64,000 bases of DNA from an uncultured Roseateles sp. (GCF_963422335.1 NZ_OY729424.1:2852001-2916000), one strand, 5' to 3'. Shown: positions 37,626 to 44,937, counted from the stretch's first letter. Made by a program: numbers and translations. The notes: a model not told the origin generated them from the letters alone.

Positions 37626-38972
37626 CTATTTCCTAAAGACGATGAAGGCCGCGAACAGGTACGACAGGCCTGTGATGATTTGCCCGAGGATGGTCAGCAC
37701 CCCGCACATTTTCGAGAATGGCAGCGTGACCGACGCCGCACCCATCGCAATCGACATATCAGCCGGGCAGCCGCCCGACCCGCCAAAGATCGGCGTCGAA
37801 TTCAGCCGAGCACTCAAGTCCATAGACATCACATCGGGCGCAGCGCCCGGGTGCCCCGACGGACTGGCCTCGCCACTGGCCGCCGCAACGCCCGCCTCGC
37901 TGAGCGGTGTCTTCGTGTCGAACAGCTCGCAATTGCGCTTGTAGACCTCTTGCGCCACAGCGCACTGGACCGGATCGCCGTCGCACGTTGTGGCCGCACA
38001 GGCGCCGCCGAACGATCCCCGCTTGCAGATCGGCGCGTCCGGGTTCTCCTTGCAGAACGACAACTGTTCCTTGGTGTCGCTCTTGGTGCCCACCACCGCC
38101 CCGGAGGCGTCGCGATACGTTGTCGTCGTCGTGCAATCGCTTTGCGTGCACTTGGTTTCCTTGGTGGCCGACACCGCGCCGGGAACGCCATCGATAGGGG
38201 CAGGCGTGGTCCCAGTCGGCGCGCTGGCCGATTGCGAAGGCCCGGGAATCGTGGTGTCTTTGCAGGCCACGCAAACCGAGGTCCCGTTCACCGTGCCCGG
38301 GCACATGTTCGCCCCGCAAGGCGTGGGCGCGTCGCCCTTTGAGGTTGTTCCCGTCGCCACACCGTTGGCAACGTCACCGCCACACTGCCCGCCTGTGTAC
38401 TTCAGCGGCCAGGTTGCCCAAAGCGTGCCGTCTGCAGCACCCTTGACGCTGGCCGGGTTCGCCACGCAGCCATTCACGCACATCGGGCCGACATTGGCGA
38501 CTTTCTGATCGGGTGTCGTGATGGGGTTGAAGCTGCCAGGCGATGGACAGATATAGGGCTGACATTTGCCGCCCGTGCCCGGTGCCGTGCCCAAGCTGCA
38601 CTCACAACGGGTGCTTGATCCCGCCACCGGTGCCGACCCGCTTGGGCAGGCAATGACGCGAGCCGCACCCGCAGACACAGTCTGCCGGCCCTGCGCCGTG
38701 GACACGTCAACAGAGCATTGCACCGAATTGTCCGATGGCCCATAGCCGCCGCAGACCGGTGCACCGACGCTGATCGGCTGATAGTACGGACTGGCGTATT
38801 GCGATTGCCCTTTGGCTGTGAGCGCCGAACCACAGGCTTCAAGAGGTGAGGCACCACCGCCGCCAAGACTGCAATTCCATGACGATGCCTTGCCGACTTC
38901 GCCATAGGCCCAGACCGACGATGCAGCGGCCCACACGAGAACTGCAAAGATCAATCGCGCAAGACGATCCAT
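37626..38972 (-). CDS. TspB/pIII-like phage adsorption protein
   Basis: 448 aa with a signal peptide (MDRLARLIFAVLVWAAASSVWA), a large Cys-rich, Gly/Ser/Thr-rich surface region, and a C-terminal membrane anchor (VLTILGQIITGLSYLFAAFIVF). The layout is that of pIII-type attachment proteins, and it resembles the TspB family of filamentous prophages in Neisseria and other betaproteobacteria. A longer in-frame extension upstream would cross the terminator and coat gene region, so the ATG at 38972 with its leader is chosen. Its start overlaps the 19-aa peptide gene. Confidence 0.85.
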   Translation of the reverse strand: MDRLARLIFAVLVWAAASSVWAYGEVGKASSWNCSLGGGGASPLEACGSALTAKGQSQYASPYYQPISVGAPVCGGYGPSDNSVQCSVDVSTAQGRQTVSAGAARVIACPSGSAPVAGSSTRCECSLGTAPGTGGKCQPYICPSPGSFNPITTPDQKVANVGPMCVNGCVANPASVKGAADGTLWATWPLKYTGGQCGGDVANGVATGTTSKGDAPTPCGANMCPGTVNGTSVCVACKDTTIPGPSQSASAPTGTTPAPIDGVPGAVSATKETKCTQSDCTTTTTYRDASGAVVGTKSDTKEQLSFCKENPDAPICKRGSFGGACAATTCDGDPVQCAVAQEVYKRNCELFDTKTPLSEAGVAAASGEASPSGHPGAAPDVMSMDLSARLNSTPIFGGSGGCPADMSIAMGAASVTLPFSKMCGVLTILGQIITGLSYLFAAFIVFRK

Positions 38973-39010
38973 AGCCCCCCCAGGATCGCGATCACCACAT
39001 AGATACCCAT
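38951..39010 (-). CDS. 19-aa hydrophobic peptide, candidate pVII/pIX-type minor coat protein
   Basis: MGIYVVIAILGGLWIVLRD is one hydrophobic helix with a charged end. GGGAG lies about 10 bp before the ATG. It sits between the major-coat terminator and the adhesin gene and overlaps the adhesin start by 22 bp, suggesting coupling. Filamentous phages encode tiny minor coat proteins, but M13 pVII and pIX are about 32 aa, so this would be unusually short. Real translation is not proven. Confidence 0.5.
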   Translation of the reverse strand: MGIYVVIAILGGLWIVLRD

Positions 39011-39049
39011 TTGCTTTGCTCCCTTTGCAATGCTCCGCGCCGCTTGGAA

Positions 39050-39061
39050 TTCGCAGGCGAA
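39050..39061. promoter_or_regulatory. TTCGCAGGCGAA, imperfect palindrome (site 4)
   Basis: One base differs from the TTCGCATGCGAA core. It lies just after the coat-gene terminator and about 40 bp before the 19-aa peptide gene, where a promoter for the adhesin transcript would be expected. Confidence 0.45.
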
Positions 39062-39067
39062 ACATTG

Positions 39068-39095
39068 AAAAAAGGCCGGGGCCGAAGCCCCAGCC
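39068..39095 (-). terminator. strong terminator after the major coat gene
   Basis: On the minus strand GGCTGGGGC-TTCG-GCCCCGGCC (one T-G pair) is followed by six T residues. It begins 8 bp after the coat stop codon. Filamentous phages keep a strong terminator here so that coat mRNA is much more abundant than that of the downstream genes. Confidence 0.9.
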
Positions 39096-39102
39096 ACTCG
39101 AC

Positions 39103-39333
39103 TTACAGAGCGGAACGAATCCACTTCCAGGTCTTGATGCCGACGACGACGGCGAACACGGCGGTACCCACCGAAGTGATGGTGGCGATGGCCGCATTGA
39201 TCGGCGCCAGGTCCAGGGCGGAATCGGCAGCCATGGCCACACCGGTACCCGCCAGCATCACGACCGCCGCGACGGCTTGCTTGGCGCTGACGTTGTTGAA
39301 CACGGCCAGACGGGCGCGCAGTTGCTTGTTCAT
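39103..39333 (-). CDS. major coat protein precursor (pVIII-like)
   Basis: 76 aa. A 36-residue leader ends in GVAMA, leaving a mature peptide of about 40 aa that starts ADSALDLAP (acidic), has a hydrophobic core (IATITSVGTAVFAVVVGI) and ends basic (KTWKWIRSAL). This is the classic layout of filamentous-phage coat subunits, whose basic end faces the DNA. GAGAGGATTTCT precedes the ATG. The leader region 39366-39397 can fold GGGGCGT...ACGCCCC. Confidence 0.92.
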   Translation of the reverse strand: MNKQLRARLAVFNNVSAKQAVAAVVMLAGTGVAMAADSALDLAPINAAIATITSVGTAVFAVVVGIKTWKWIRSAL

Positions 39334-39400
39334 AGAAATCCTCTCGTGTGCCGATGGTTGATGTAGGGGCGTCGCCTATCGGCGTCAGCCACGCCCCGAA

Positions 39401-39793
39401 TCAGTCGCTCTCCCTGTCGGAGAGCACGGAGCGAATGGCCCGAACCGCCCAAGCAGCGATCCAGACGGAGCCGACCGCCGCAGCGACCAGGCCGCCATCG
39501 GCGTAGGACATGTTCCAGGGCGAAGGCGCCAGATCGCAGACCGGCAAGGGAACGTATTCGACCCAGGACGTAGCAGGGCACGCCTGCGTTTCCGAACCGT
39601 CAATCAAAGTCTTCAGGAACTTGATTTGCACGCCGTCACCGTTCTGGCTGATCGCCGTGGTCTTGTAGGCGCAGCCGCCCTCATAGCTGAAGAACGTGGC
39701 ATGGTGGGCACTGATGTAGGCATCGACTGCCCGGAAGGGGTCAGCGAAGCACTGACCCGCGAAGTACAAACCGGTATCCGTGGGGCCGTCCAT
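39401..39793 (-). CDS. phage protein with C-terminal membrane helix, unknown
   Basis: 130 aa starting MDGPTDTGLYFAG, with several Cys in the soluble part and one membrane helix near residues 98-116 (GGLVAAAVGSVWIAAWAV) before a charged tail. GGAG lies before the ATG at 39793, and the stop of the upstream gene is 2 bp away, so it is translated in the operon. Position between ssDNA-binding and coat genes suggests a minor virion or assembly protein; family not recognised. Confidence 0.6.
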   Translation of the reverse strand: MDGPTDTGLYFAGQCFADPFRAVDAYISAHHATFFSYEGGCAYKTTAISQNGDGVQIKFLKTLIDGSETQACPATSWVEYVPLPVCDLAPSPWNMSYADGGLVAAAVGSVWIAAWAVRAIRSVLSDRESD

Positions 39794-39795
39794 GT

Positions 39796-39999
39796 TCAGC
39801 ACTCCGCATCGAGGTCTACGACCAGGGTCGCGCCCCGGTCGCAATGGTCTTCGGTGAGTTGCGCCACCTGTTCCAAGTCATCGGCCACGCCGAAGCGGAT
39901 AGCCGTTGCGAGCGATGGGGTCCAAGACACATCACCCGAACGCGGGTCGGAGTGCAGAAACTGGAACGTCACGCCGGACTGGATCAGGTAGCGCGACAT
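39796..39999 (-). CDS. small phage protein, unknown
   Basis: 67 aa, soluble and acidic (MSRYLIQSGVTFQFLH ... VVDLDAEC). It starts 2 bp after the ssDNA-binding protein gene and ends 2 bp before the next gene, so it belongs to the tightly packed phage operon. No function recognised. Confidence 0.55.
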   Translation of the reverse strand: MSRYLIQSGVTFQFLHSDPRSGDVSWTPSLATAIRFGVADDLEQVAQLTEDHCDRGATLVVDLDAEC

Positions 40000-40001
40000 G
40001 G

Positions 40002-40316
40002 TCAGGCCGCCTTCTTGGCTACCGGCTGATCGGTGATCGGGCGCAGCGCGTGGACGACGGTCTTTTGCGTCTTGCCGTTGGTGACGATTTCCATGTCGGC
40101 CATCGCGACGAACGGGAACGGCAGGTGTTTGTATTTGTCCAGTTCACCGCTCAGGCCGATGTTGTATTCGGCGGCCGCCTGGCCCACCGCATTGCCCTTG
40201 GTGGCGTCCAGATCGACCAGGGCATAAACCTTGGTGGAGTCATAGACGCCGCCGTCATCGAGCGTGCCTTTGCTGGCCTTCATGCCGACGACTTGCACTT
40301 GCGCTTGAAACTTCAT
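40002..40316 (-). CDS. phage ssDNA-binding protein (pV-like)
   Basis: 104 aa, beta-rich (MKFQAQVQVVGMKASKGTLDD...VYALVDL), with the size and position of inovirus single-strand DNA-binding proteins, which coat the plus strand before packaging. AGGGAAGAC precedes the ATG at 40316. It follows the Rep gene, from which it is separated by a perfect 16-bp palindrome, a likely control point. Confidence 0.75.
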   Translation of the reverse strand: MKFQAQVQVVGMKASKGTLDDGGVYDSTKVYALVDLDATKGNAVGQAAAEYNIGLSGELDKYKHLPFPFVAMADMEIVTNGKTQKTVVHALRPITDQPVAKKAA

Positions 40317-40330
40317 GTCTTCCCTTTCTT

Positions 40331-40346
40331 GTTTCGCATGCGAAAC
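40331..40346. promoter_or_regulatory. GTTTCGCATGCGAAAC palindrome (site 5), best match
   Basis: Perfect 16-bp palindrome in the 31-bp gap between rep and the ssDNA-binding protein gene. It resembles chromosomal parS half-sites (GTTTC...GAAAC) with GCATGC in place of ACGT. Binding here could repress the coat and ssDNA-binding transcript. Confidence 0.65.
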
Positions 40347-40347
40347 G

Positions 40348-41514
40348 TTATGCAGCCCCGTTGAACGACGGCGCAAACGAGGGGGCGAACCCGTCCGCGA
40401 CTTTTTGGAATGACGCGCGAAGCGTCGCGATATCGATACCGATCAGGCGACGCGGCAGGCGATGGCGTTCGCTGTCCACGATGTCGGCCAGCAGGTCGCC
40501 GCCCAGGTCGAACGCAGCCACGATGGCCGGGCCGGCGGTGCGCTTGAGCCAACGGGCCACGCGTTCCACGGCCGCTTCGGCGGTCTTGTCGGCAAGCTCG
40601 GGCGTGGTGGGGATGACGCAGGCTTGCGCGTCAACATCGAGTGCATCGAGCACTGACGCACAGAAGCCGTAGGCACCGGCGAAGAAGTCGCCCGGGCGTG
40701 TCAGCACGTCCAGATCGATGACCCGGTGATTGCTGCGCAGTTCGACCTCATAGCGAATCCAGGGGTCACCCGATTCGTGCCCGAAAAGCTCGTGGCCTTT
40801 CTCGTAGGCGCGGAATAGCTTGCCCGTGCCACGAGAACCCACGTAGAAGGTGCGCGAGTGACCCGAGGTCCAGCTGCCCGCCTCGCTTTGATTGGGGCGC
40901 TTGCCCCGCACATCAAACTGACCGGCCAAGTAAGCTGACCGTGTATCTTCGATTTTGTGGCCTGACCAGACATCAAGCGCCAGGTCTGCCCGGGTGATCC
41001 AGCCGAACGACTCGCCGATGAAGGCGCGGACCTGGGCCAGGCGCTGCAGGGGGATGTGCAGGAGAGCCGAGCCAAACAGATTGATGTGAACGGTTCCGGC
41101 TTGATTGGATGATTTGCCGCCAGCCAGCACCCAGCCGACGACAGCGCCTTCGTACATCAGCGCGGTGCGGGCGGCGTAATAGTCCATGCCCTTGTCTTCG
41201 GTCACGCCTACGGACAGCACGCCGAGCAGGCCGGCCATGAGTTGAGCCCCGGCCAGTGTGACCATGTGGGCCGAGGTGTACGGGTCTGCATCTGCATTGC
41301 GGGCTTGCATCACCAGATCCTTGCCGCGCCGGTCCATCAGATCGAGCACGGTCAAGTCCAGCAGGCGACGGTCGGTTTTGATGACCGCATCGAGCGGCAC
41401 GGTGAAGCGCAGCCAGTCGATACGGACACGGCCCGGGTTGCGCTGTTCGATTTGCTCCAAGGTCCATTTGACCTTAGAACCGTCCATCACCGGTTTGGCG
41501 GCAACTGTCCTCAT
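40348..41514 (-). CDS. phage replication initiation protein (Rep_trans/RstA type)
   Basis: 388 aa matching the PF02486 replication-initiation family used by filamentous phages such as CTXphi: RIDWLRFTVP near residue 32, HINLFGSALLHI, ITRADLALDVWSG, FYVGSRGTGKLFRAYEKG and WIRYEVELRS. It nicks the origin to start rolling-circle replication. Its ATG overlaps the stop of the upstream small membrane protein gene, indicating coupling. Confidence 0.88.
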   Translation of the reverse strand: MRTVAAKPVMDGSKVKWTLEQIEQRNPGRVRIDWLRFTVPLDAVIKTDRRLLDLTVLDLMDRRGKDLVMQARNADADPYTSAHMVTLAGAQLMAGLLGVLSVGVTEDKGMDYYAARTALMYEGAVVGWVLAGGKSSNQAGTVHINLFGSALLHIPLQRLAQVRAFIGESFGWITRADLALDVWSGHKIEDTRSAYLAGQFDVRGKRPNQSEAGSWTSGHSRTFYVGSRGTGKLFRAYEKGHELFGHESGDPWIRYEVELRSNHRVIDLDVLTRPGDFFAGAYGFCASVLDALDVDAQACVIPTTPELADKTAEAAVERVARWLKRTAGPAIVAAFDLGGDLLADIVDSERHRLPRRLIGIDIATLRASFQKVADGFAPSFAPSFNGAA

Positions 41515-41777
41515 AGCCCTGCACCTGTTGTTGTCCCCGTGTTACCGAGGGGGACAGCGGCGTGCGCCGCTTGGGCGTCGCAAGCTCCGCCTGGCGCAGC
41601 GCCCGCCGCCCGCTTCTCACGCAGCACGAGCAGGCGTGCCACCGACCGGTCAGCCAGGCTGTCAAGCGCCTGGAATGCCAGGTAGCCGGCGACCAGGCCG
41701 AACAGGAACCAGATTCCGCAGAGCACGGACACCGCCGCGAGCAGGTTGCCGAGCGATTCCAGATCGGCTGGGGTCAT
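41511..41777 (-). CDS. small phage membrane protein
   Basis: 88 aa with one strong hydrophobic stretch (about 13-35) and a basic then Ala/Gly-rich tail. It overlaps both its upstream neighbour and rep by 4 bp (ATGA junctions), so it is part of the early phage operon. No family recognised. Confidence 0.55.
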   Translation of the reverse strand: MTPADLESLGNLLAAVSVLCGIWFLFGLVAGYLAFQALDSLADRSVARLLVLREKRAAGAAPGGACDAQAAHAAVPLGNTGTTTGAGL

Positions 41778-42064
41778 TGCGGCACCTCGCAGAGGCACAG
41801 GCCATTGCCAGCACATGCCCGGACGTTCGCATGCGGAACCCATTGCGGACCGGCCCCGGCATCGAGCCGGAACCAGTCCGTGCCCGCCGTGCCGCTCTTC
41901 ACCTCAGCGACTCGCGCACACTGGACTACGCCACGGATGCGCGCCTGAACGTGCACAGGTATTGCCCGGCCATGCCACACCCGCTCTTCGCAAAGCTCGG
42001 CATAGCCCGACGCCGTCAAAGCCTCTTGCCCTGCCTGCAATCCCTGCTGTACATTCGCTGCCAT
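41774..42064 (-). CDS. small phage protein, first gene of the leftward operon
   Basis: 96 aa, soluble, with several Cys in its C-terminal half (QCARVAEV...ANVRACAGNGLCLCEVPQ). GGAG precedes the ATG. It is the first gene transcribed leftward from the operator region facing the repressor gene, in the position of an early regulator; no HTH is obvious. Confidence 0.5.
   Translation of the reverse strand: MAANVQQGLQAGQEALTASGYAELCEERVWHGRAIPVHVQARIRGVVQCARVAEVKSGTAGTDWFRLDAGAGPQWVPHANVRACAGNGLCLCEVPQ
41826..41837. promoter_or_regulatory. TTCGCATGCGGA, imperfect palindrome (site 6)
   Basis: One mismatch from the TTCGCATGCGAA core, inside the first leftward gene. Confidence 0.35.
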
Positions 42065-42080
42065 GCTTCGACTACTCCAG

Positions 42081-42133
42081 GTACCAAGAAAAGTCTTGGT
42101 ATGGGGCGAAGACTACCTAGAAAGGTCTTGGTA
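42081..42133. promoter_or_regulatory. two tandem operators between divergent phage genes
   Basis: O1 at 42081-42100 is the perfect palindrome TACCAAGAAAAGTCTTGGTA. O2 at 42113-42133 has arms TACCTAGA and TCTTGGTA with a spacer one base longer. Centres are about 32 bp apart (three helical turns), and O2 ends on the repressor start codon. The arrangement fits a phage switch with repressor autoregulation. Confidence 0.75.
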
Positions 42134-42408
42134 TGAAGACAGAGCAAACACTAATTGACAAGGCTATAAATCGTGGTATGTCCATGTACGCCATATCAAA
42201 GGCGTCTGGTGTGCCGGACAGCACTCTGTCGGACATTCAAAACGGCAAGCTGGGCATGTCGCCAAAGGTTGCGACGTTGATTGCTGCCCTGGCTGATGAA
42301 GACCCACGCGAAGCTGCGCTTATCGCGATAGTCCAGAGTGAAAAGAACGAAGCCAAGCGCGAGCGCCTGGCTTCAATTCTTCAGATCGCCAACTGGCGGA
42401 AGCGGTGA
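42133..42408 (+). CDS. XRE-type phage repressor, truncated by integration
   Basis: 91 aa with an HTH of the Cro/C1 type (MYAISKASGVPDSTLSDIQNGK) and a short helical C-terminus. It diverges from the phage operon over two palindromic operators. Codons 86-91 (ANWRKR) lie in the att core and the TGA stop comes from the tRNA-Ser gene. In the excised circle the same frame would continue 33 codons past ANWRKR into the left end (LVANPVFSTDWYQ...), giving 124 aa and a stop overlapping the recombinase ATG. Integration therefore shortens the repressor. Confidence 0.82.
   Translation: MKTEQTLIDKAINRGMSMYAISKASGVPDSTLSDIQNGKLGMSPKVATLIAALADEDPREAALIAIVQSEKNEAKRERLASILQIANWRKR
42388..42406. repeat. right attachment site copy within tRNA-Ser
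   Basis: GCCAACTGGCGGAAGCGGT, the same 19 bp as at 33566. It covers the CCA end and acceptor stem of the tRNA plus six bases beyond, so integration leaves the tRNA gene whole. Confidence 0.9.
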
Positions 42409-42481
42409 GATTCGAACTCACGGACGGTTTCCCGTCGCCGGTTTTCAAGACCGGTGCAATCGACCACTCTGCCACGCTTCC
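42394..42481 (-). tRNA. tRNA-Ser (anticodon TGA)
   Basis: 88 nt including the encoded CCA. Acceptor stem GGAAGCG/CGCTTCC, anticodon loop CTTGAAA (TGA), a long variable arm (GACGGGAAACCGTC) typical of serine tRNAs, and the T loop TTCGAAT. Its 3' end is the prophage integration site, and the repressor gene runs into it on the opposite strand. Confidence 0.95.
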
Positions 42482-42572
42482 TTGGGTCTTGCTTTGCCTG
42501 GGCGCCGAGGGAGACTCGGGCGCGCAACGCAGGGCGCGATTCTATACGCGGTGGGCTGACCTCATTTGATAC

Positions 42573-42727
42573 TCACTCCCCCGGCTTCTGCGCTTGCTCG
42601 TACGCCACCTGCACCACCTCCCGCCGCCCGCCATCCACTCGCACGGCGGTGCGGCAGCCGCCCCAGATGCAGCCGGTGTCCAGCGACTGCAGGTCGGGCC
42701 GGTTGATCAATCCCGGCGTGGAACTGA
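42573..42727 (-). pseudogene. duplicate of the apaH 3' end
   Basis: About 155 bp, roughly 90% identical by eye to 45099-45253, the last 51 codons of apaH (LINRPDL..SLDTGC.WGG ... REVVQVA.EQAQ.PGE and stop). The rest of the gene is missing. With the intact gene it flanks kup as a direct repeat. Confidence 0.85.
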
Positions 42728-42913
42728 AACCCTAGGCTGCCGACGACGCACAGGCTTGGACTCCTGCGAGCGAAAAACGGCACGAAAACCTGGGCTCGGC
42801 ACGCAAAGATCGTGTCAACCTGGCTCGATTGTGCGGTTCGCATGGCGTCCGGACGGGGCGCAATCGCAACGAGGCCGTCTGTTAACCTAGTGTGAGCAAT
42901 CTTCAGTGCCCAC

Positions 42914-44785
42914 ATGACAACAACCGACAACCGACATGGCCTGGGTGCACTGACGCTGGGCGCACTGGGCGTCGTCTATGGCGACATCGGCACCAGCCCG
43001 CTGTACACGATGAAGGAGGTGTTCAACCCGACCAACCGTGTGCCTCTCGATGCTCCAAGCATCATCGGCGCCGTCTCGGTGATCTTCTGGGCACTGATGT
43101 TGGTGGTGACGCTGAAGTACGTGATCCTGATCCTGCGCGCAGACAACCGTGGCGAAGGCGGGATCATGGCCCTGACCGCCTTGGCAGCCACCAGCACGCC
43201 GGTGCGCCGGACCCTGCTGCTGCTGACGGGCGTGCTGGGTGCGGCGCTGTTCTACGGCGACAGTGTCATCACCCCGGCCATCTCCGTGTTGGGCGCGGTC
43301 GAGGGCCTGGAGGCGATCACGCCGGCCTTCAAGCCCTATGTGCTGCCGATCTCGGTGATTGTGATCGTCGGCCTCTTCATGGCTCAGCGCTTCGGCACCG
43401 AAGCCGTAGGCAAGTTGTTCGGCCCGATCATCACGGCTTGGTTTGTCGTTCTGGGCGTGATGGGTGTGATGCAGATCGCCCGTCAGCCCAGCATCCTCGA
43501 AGCCCTGAACCCCTTCGAAGCATTGGCCTTCCTGCAGGCGCGCGGCTGGCATCTGTTCGTCGTCATGGGCTCGATCGTGCTGGCGCTCACGGGTGCGGAG
43601 GCACTGTACGCCGACATGGGGCACTTCGGAGCCCGGCCGATCCGCATTGCGTGGACCGGCCTGGTGTTGCCTTCGCTGGCGCTCAACTACATGGGCCAGG
43701 GCGCGTTGCTGATGAACGACCCGGCCGCGCTGGAGAGTCCGTTCTACCGACTCTTTCCGGATTCCATGCTGATTCCGGCTGTGCTGCTGGCCACTGCAGC
43801 TTCGGTGATTGCATCGCAGGCGGTGATTTCGGGCGCGTACTCGATGACCAAGCAGGCGATCCAGTTGGGCCTGCTGCCGCGCATGCGCATCCTCAACACC
43901 TCCGAGAAGGAGTTCGGACAGATCTACGTGCCGCTGGTGAATTGGACGGTGATGGTCGCTGTGCTGCTGGCGACGGTCGGCTTCGGCAGTTCGTCCGCAC
44001 TGGCCTCGGCCTACGGCATTGCCGTCACGATCACGATGTTCATCACGACGCTGCTCACCTTCTTCGTGGTGCGCTATGTCTGGAACTACTCGCTTGCGCT
44101 GGCCCTGGCTGCCACCTCGTTGTTCCTTGTGATCGATGCGGTGCTGGTCGTGTCGTGTTCATTGAAGATCTGGCAGGGCGGCTGGTTTCCGTTGGTCATG
44201 GGTGCGGCCATCTTCTCGATCATGGCCACTTGGCGACGCGGTCGCGAACTGCTGATCGAACACATCCGCAGCGATGATCCCGAGCTGCTGCCCTTTGTCA
44301 CCTCGCTATCCGAGGATACCGAAGCGCACCGCACGCCGCGCACGGCGGTATACGCGGTCGCCAATCCGGATACGGTGCCGCAGGCACTGATGCACAACAT
44401 CAAGCACTACCAAGTTCTGCACGAGCAGAATCTGATCATGACCGTGAAGTTTGCCGAAGTGCCGCGGGTGCCCGACGCAGAACGCATGCGGATCACGCCC
44501 TTGGTCGGCGGTTTCTGGCGCGTGGAGATGCACTATGGCTTCATGGACGAACCCGACATCCCCAAGGCGCTTGAGCAGTGCTCGAGCCAGGGCTTGAACA
44601 TCGATCAGGGCGCGGTCTCGTACTTCCTCAGCCGCGAGATTGTGGTGCCAACGTCGGGCTCCGGCATGGCGCACTGGCGCGAGGCTCTGTTCGCGACGAT
44701 GTCGCGCAATGCGGGCAGCGTCGCGGATTTCTTCAAGCTGCCGCACAACTGCGTGGTCGAACTGGGCACGCGCGTTCAGATCTGA
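42914..44785 (+). CDS. kup: Kup-family potassium uptake protein
   Basis: 623 aa with about 12 membrane helices and Kup signatures: LGALGVVYGDIGTSPLYTMKE at the start, ADNRGEGGIMAL, FYGDSVITPAISVLGAVEGLE and ALTGAEALYADMGHFG. The C-terminal 180 residues form the cytoplasmic domain. It takes up K+ with H+, independent of ATP. It lies alone between the two apaH 3' copies, suggesting insertion, and its GC content looks somewhat lower than that of the neighbouring catabolic genes. Confidence 0.95.
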   Translation: MTTTDNRHGLGALTLGALGVVYGDIGTSPLYTMKEVFNPTNRVPLDAPSIIGAVSVIFWALMLVVTLKYVILILRADNRGEGGIMALTALAATSTPVRRTLLLLTGVLGAALFYGDSVITPAISVLGAVEGLEAITPAFKPYVLPISVIVIVGLFMAQRFGTEAVGKLFGPIITAWFVVLGVMGVMQIARQPSILEALNPFEALAFLQARGWHLFVVMGSIVLALTGAEALYADMGHFGARPIRIAWTGLVLPSLALNYMGQGALLMNDPAALESPFYRLFPDSMLIPAVLLATAASVIASQAVISGAYSMTKQAIQLGLLPRMRILNTSEKEFGQIYVPLVNWTVMVAVLLATVGFGSSSALASAYGIAVTITMFITTLLTFFVVRYVWNYSLALALAATSLFLVIDAVLVVSCSLKIWQGGWFPLVMGAAIFSIMATWRRGRELLIEHIRSDDPELLPFVTSLSEDTEAHRTPRTAVYAVANPDTVPQALMHNIKHYQVLHEQNLIMTVKFAEVPRVPDAERMRITPLVGGFWRVEMHYGFMDEPDIPKALEQCSSQGLNIDQGAVSYFLSREIVVPTSGSGMAHWREALFATMSRNAGSVADFFKLPHNCVVELGTRVQI

Positions 44786-44801
44786 CCGCCGGTTTGGGTT
44801 C

Positions 44802-44937
44802 GACTAGCAGCGGATGCTGCGCCTTGATTGCCTGGGTCTGCGCCCGCGACACACCCGCCGCCTCAGCGGACTCGGGCCAACGCAGCAGTGCGTTGCGCAC
44901 ATCGTCGATGACGCGCCGGGCCGAACCAGCGCCGCAT
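44802..44937 (-). pseudogene. possible remnant of a hipA C-terminus
   Basis: The minus strand reads RRVIDDVRNALLRWPESAEAAGVSRAQTQAIKAQHPLLV in pieces, resembling the C-terminal end of HipA toxins (V..AV..WP..A..AGV). There is no upstream kinase and no stop at the expected place. The rest of 44786-45098 shows no gene. Confidence 0.3.

Larger units (their letters stand above)
33566..42406. mobile_element. integrated inovirus-like (filamentous phage) element in tRNA-Ser
   Basis: Bounded by the 19-bp direct repeat GCCAACTGGCGGAAGCGGT at 33566 and 42388; the excised circle would be 8,822 bp. It carries filamentous-phage hallmarks: Rep (PF02486 type), ssDNA-binding protein, major coat protein followed by a strong terminator, TspB/pIII-like adhesin, DUF2523 (pVI-like) and Zot (pI-like). 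A small serine recombinase lies at the left edge and an XRE repressor at the right. Zot is encoded on the opposite strand from the other phage genes, coupled to a KorB/ParB-like gene. All core genes look intact, so it may be active. Confidence 0.88.

Noticed and set aside
33566..42406. XerCD/dif-type integration
   Set aside because: No dif-like 28-mer was seen at the boundaries; the 19-bp repeat in the tRNA gene explains them fully.
42914..44785. kup as part of the prophage
   Set aside because: It lies outside the right att site, beyond the tRNA gene.
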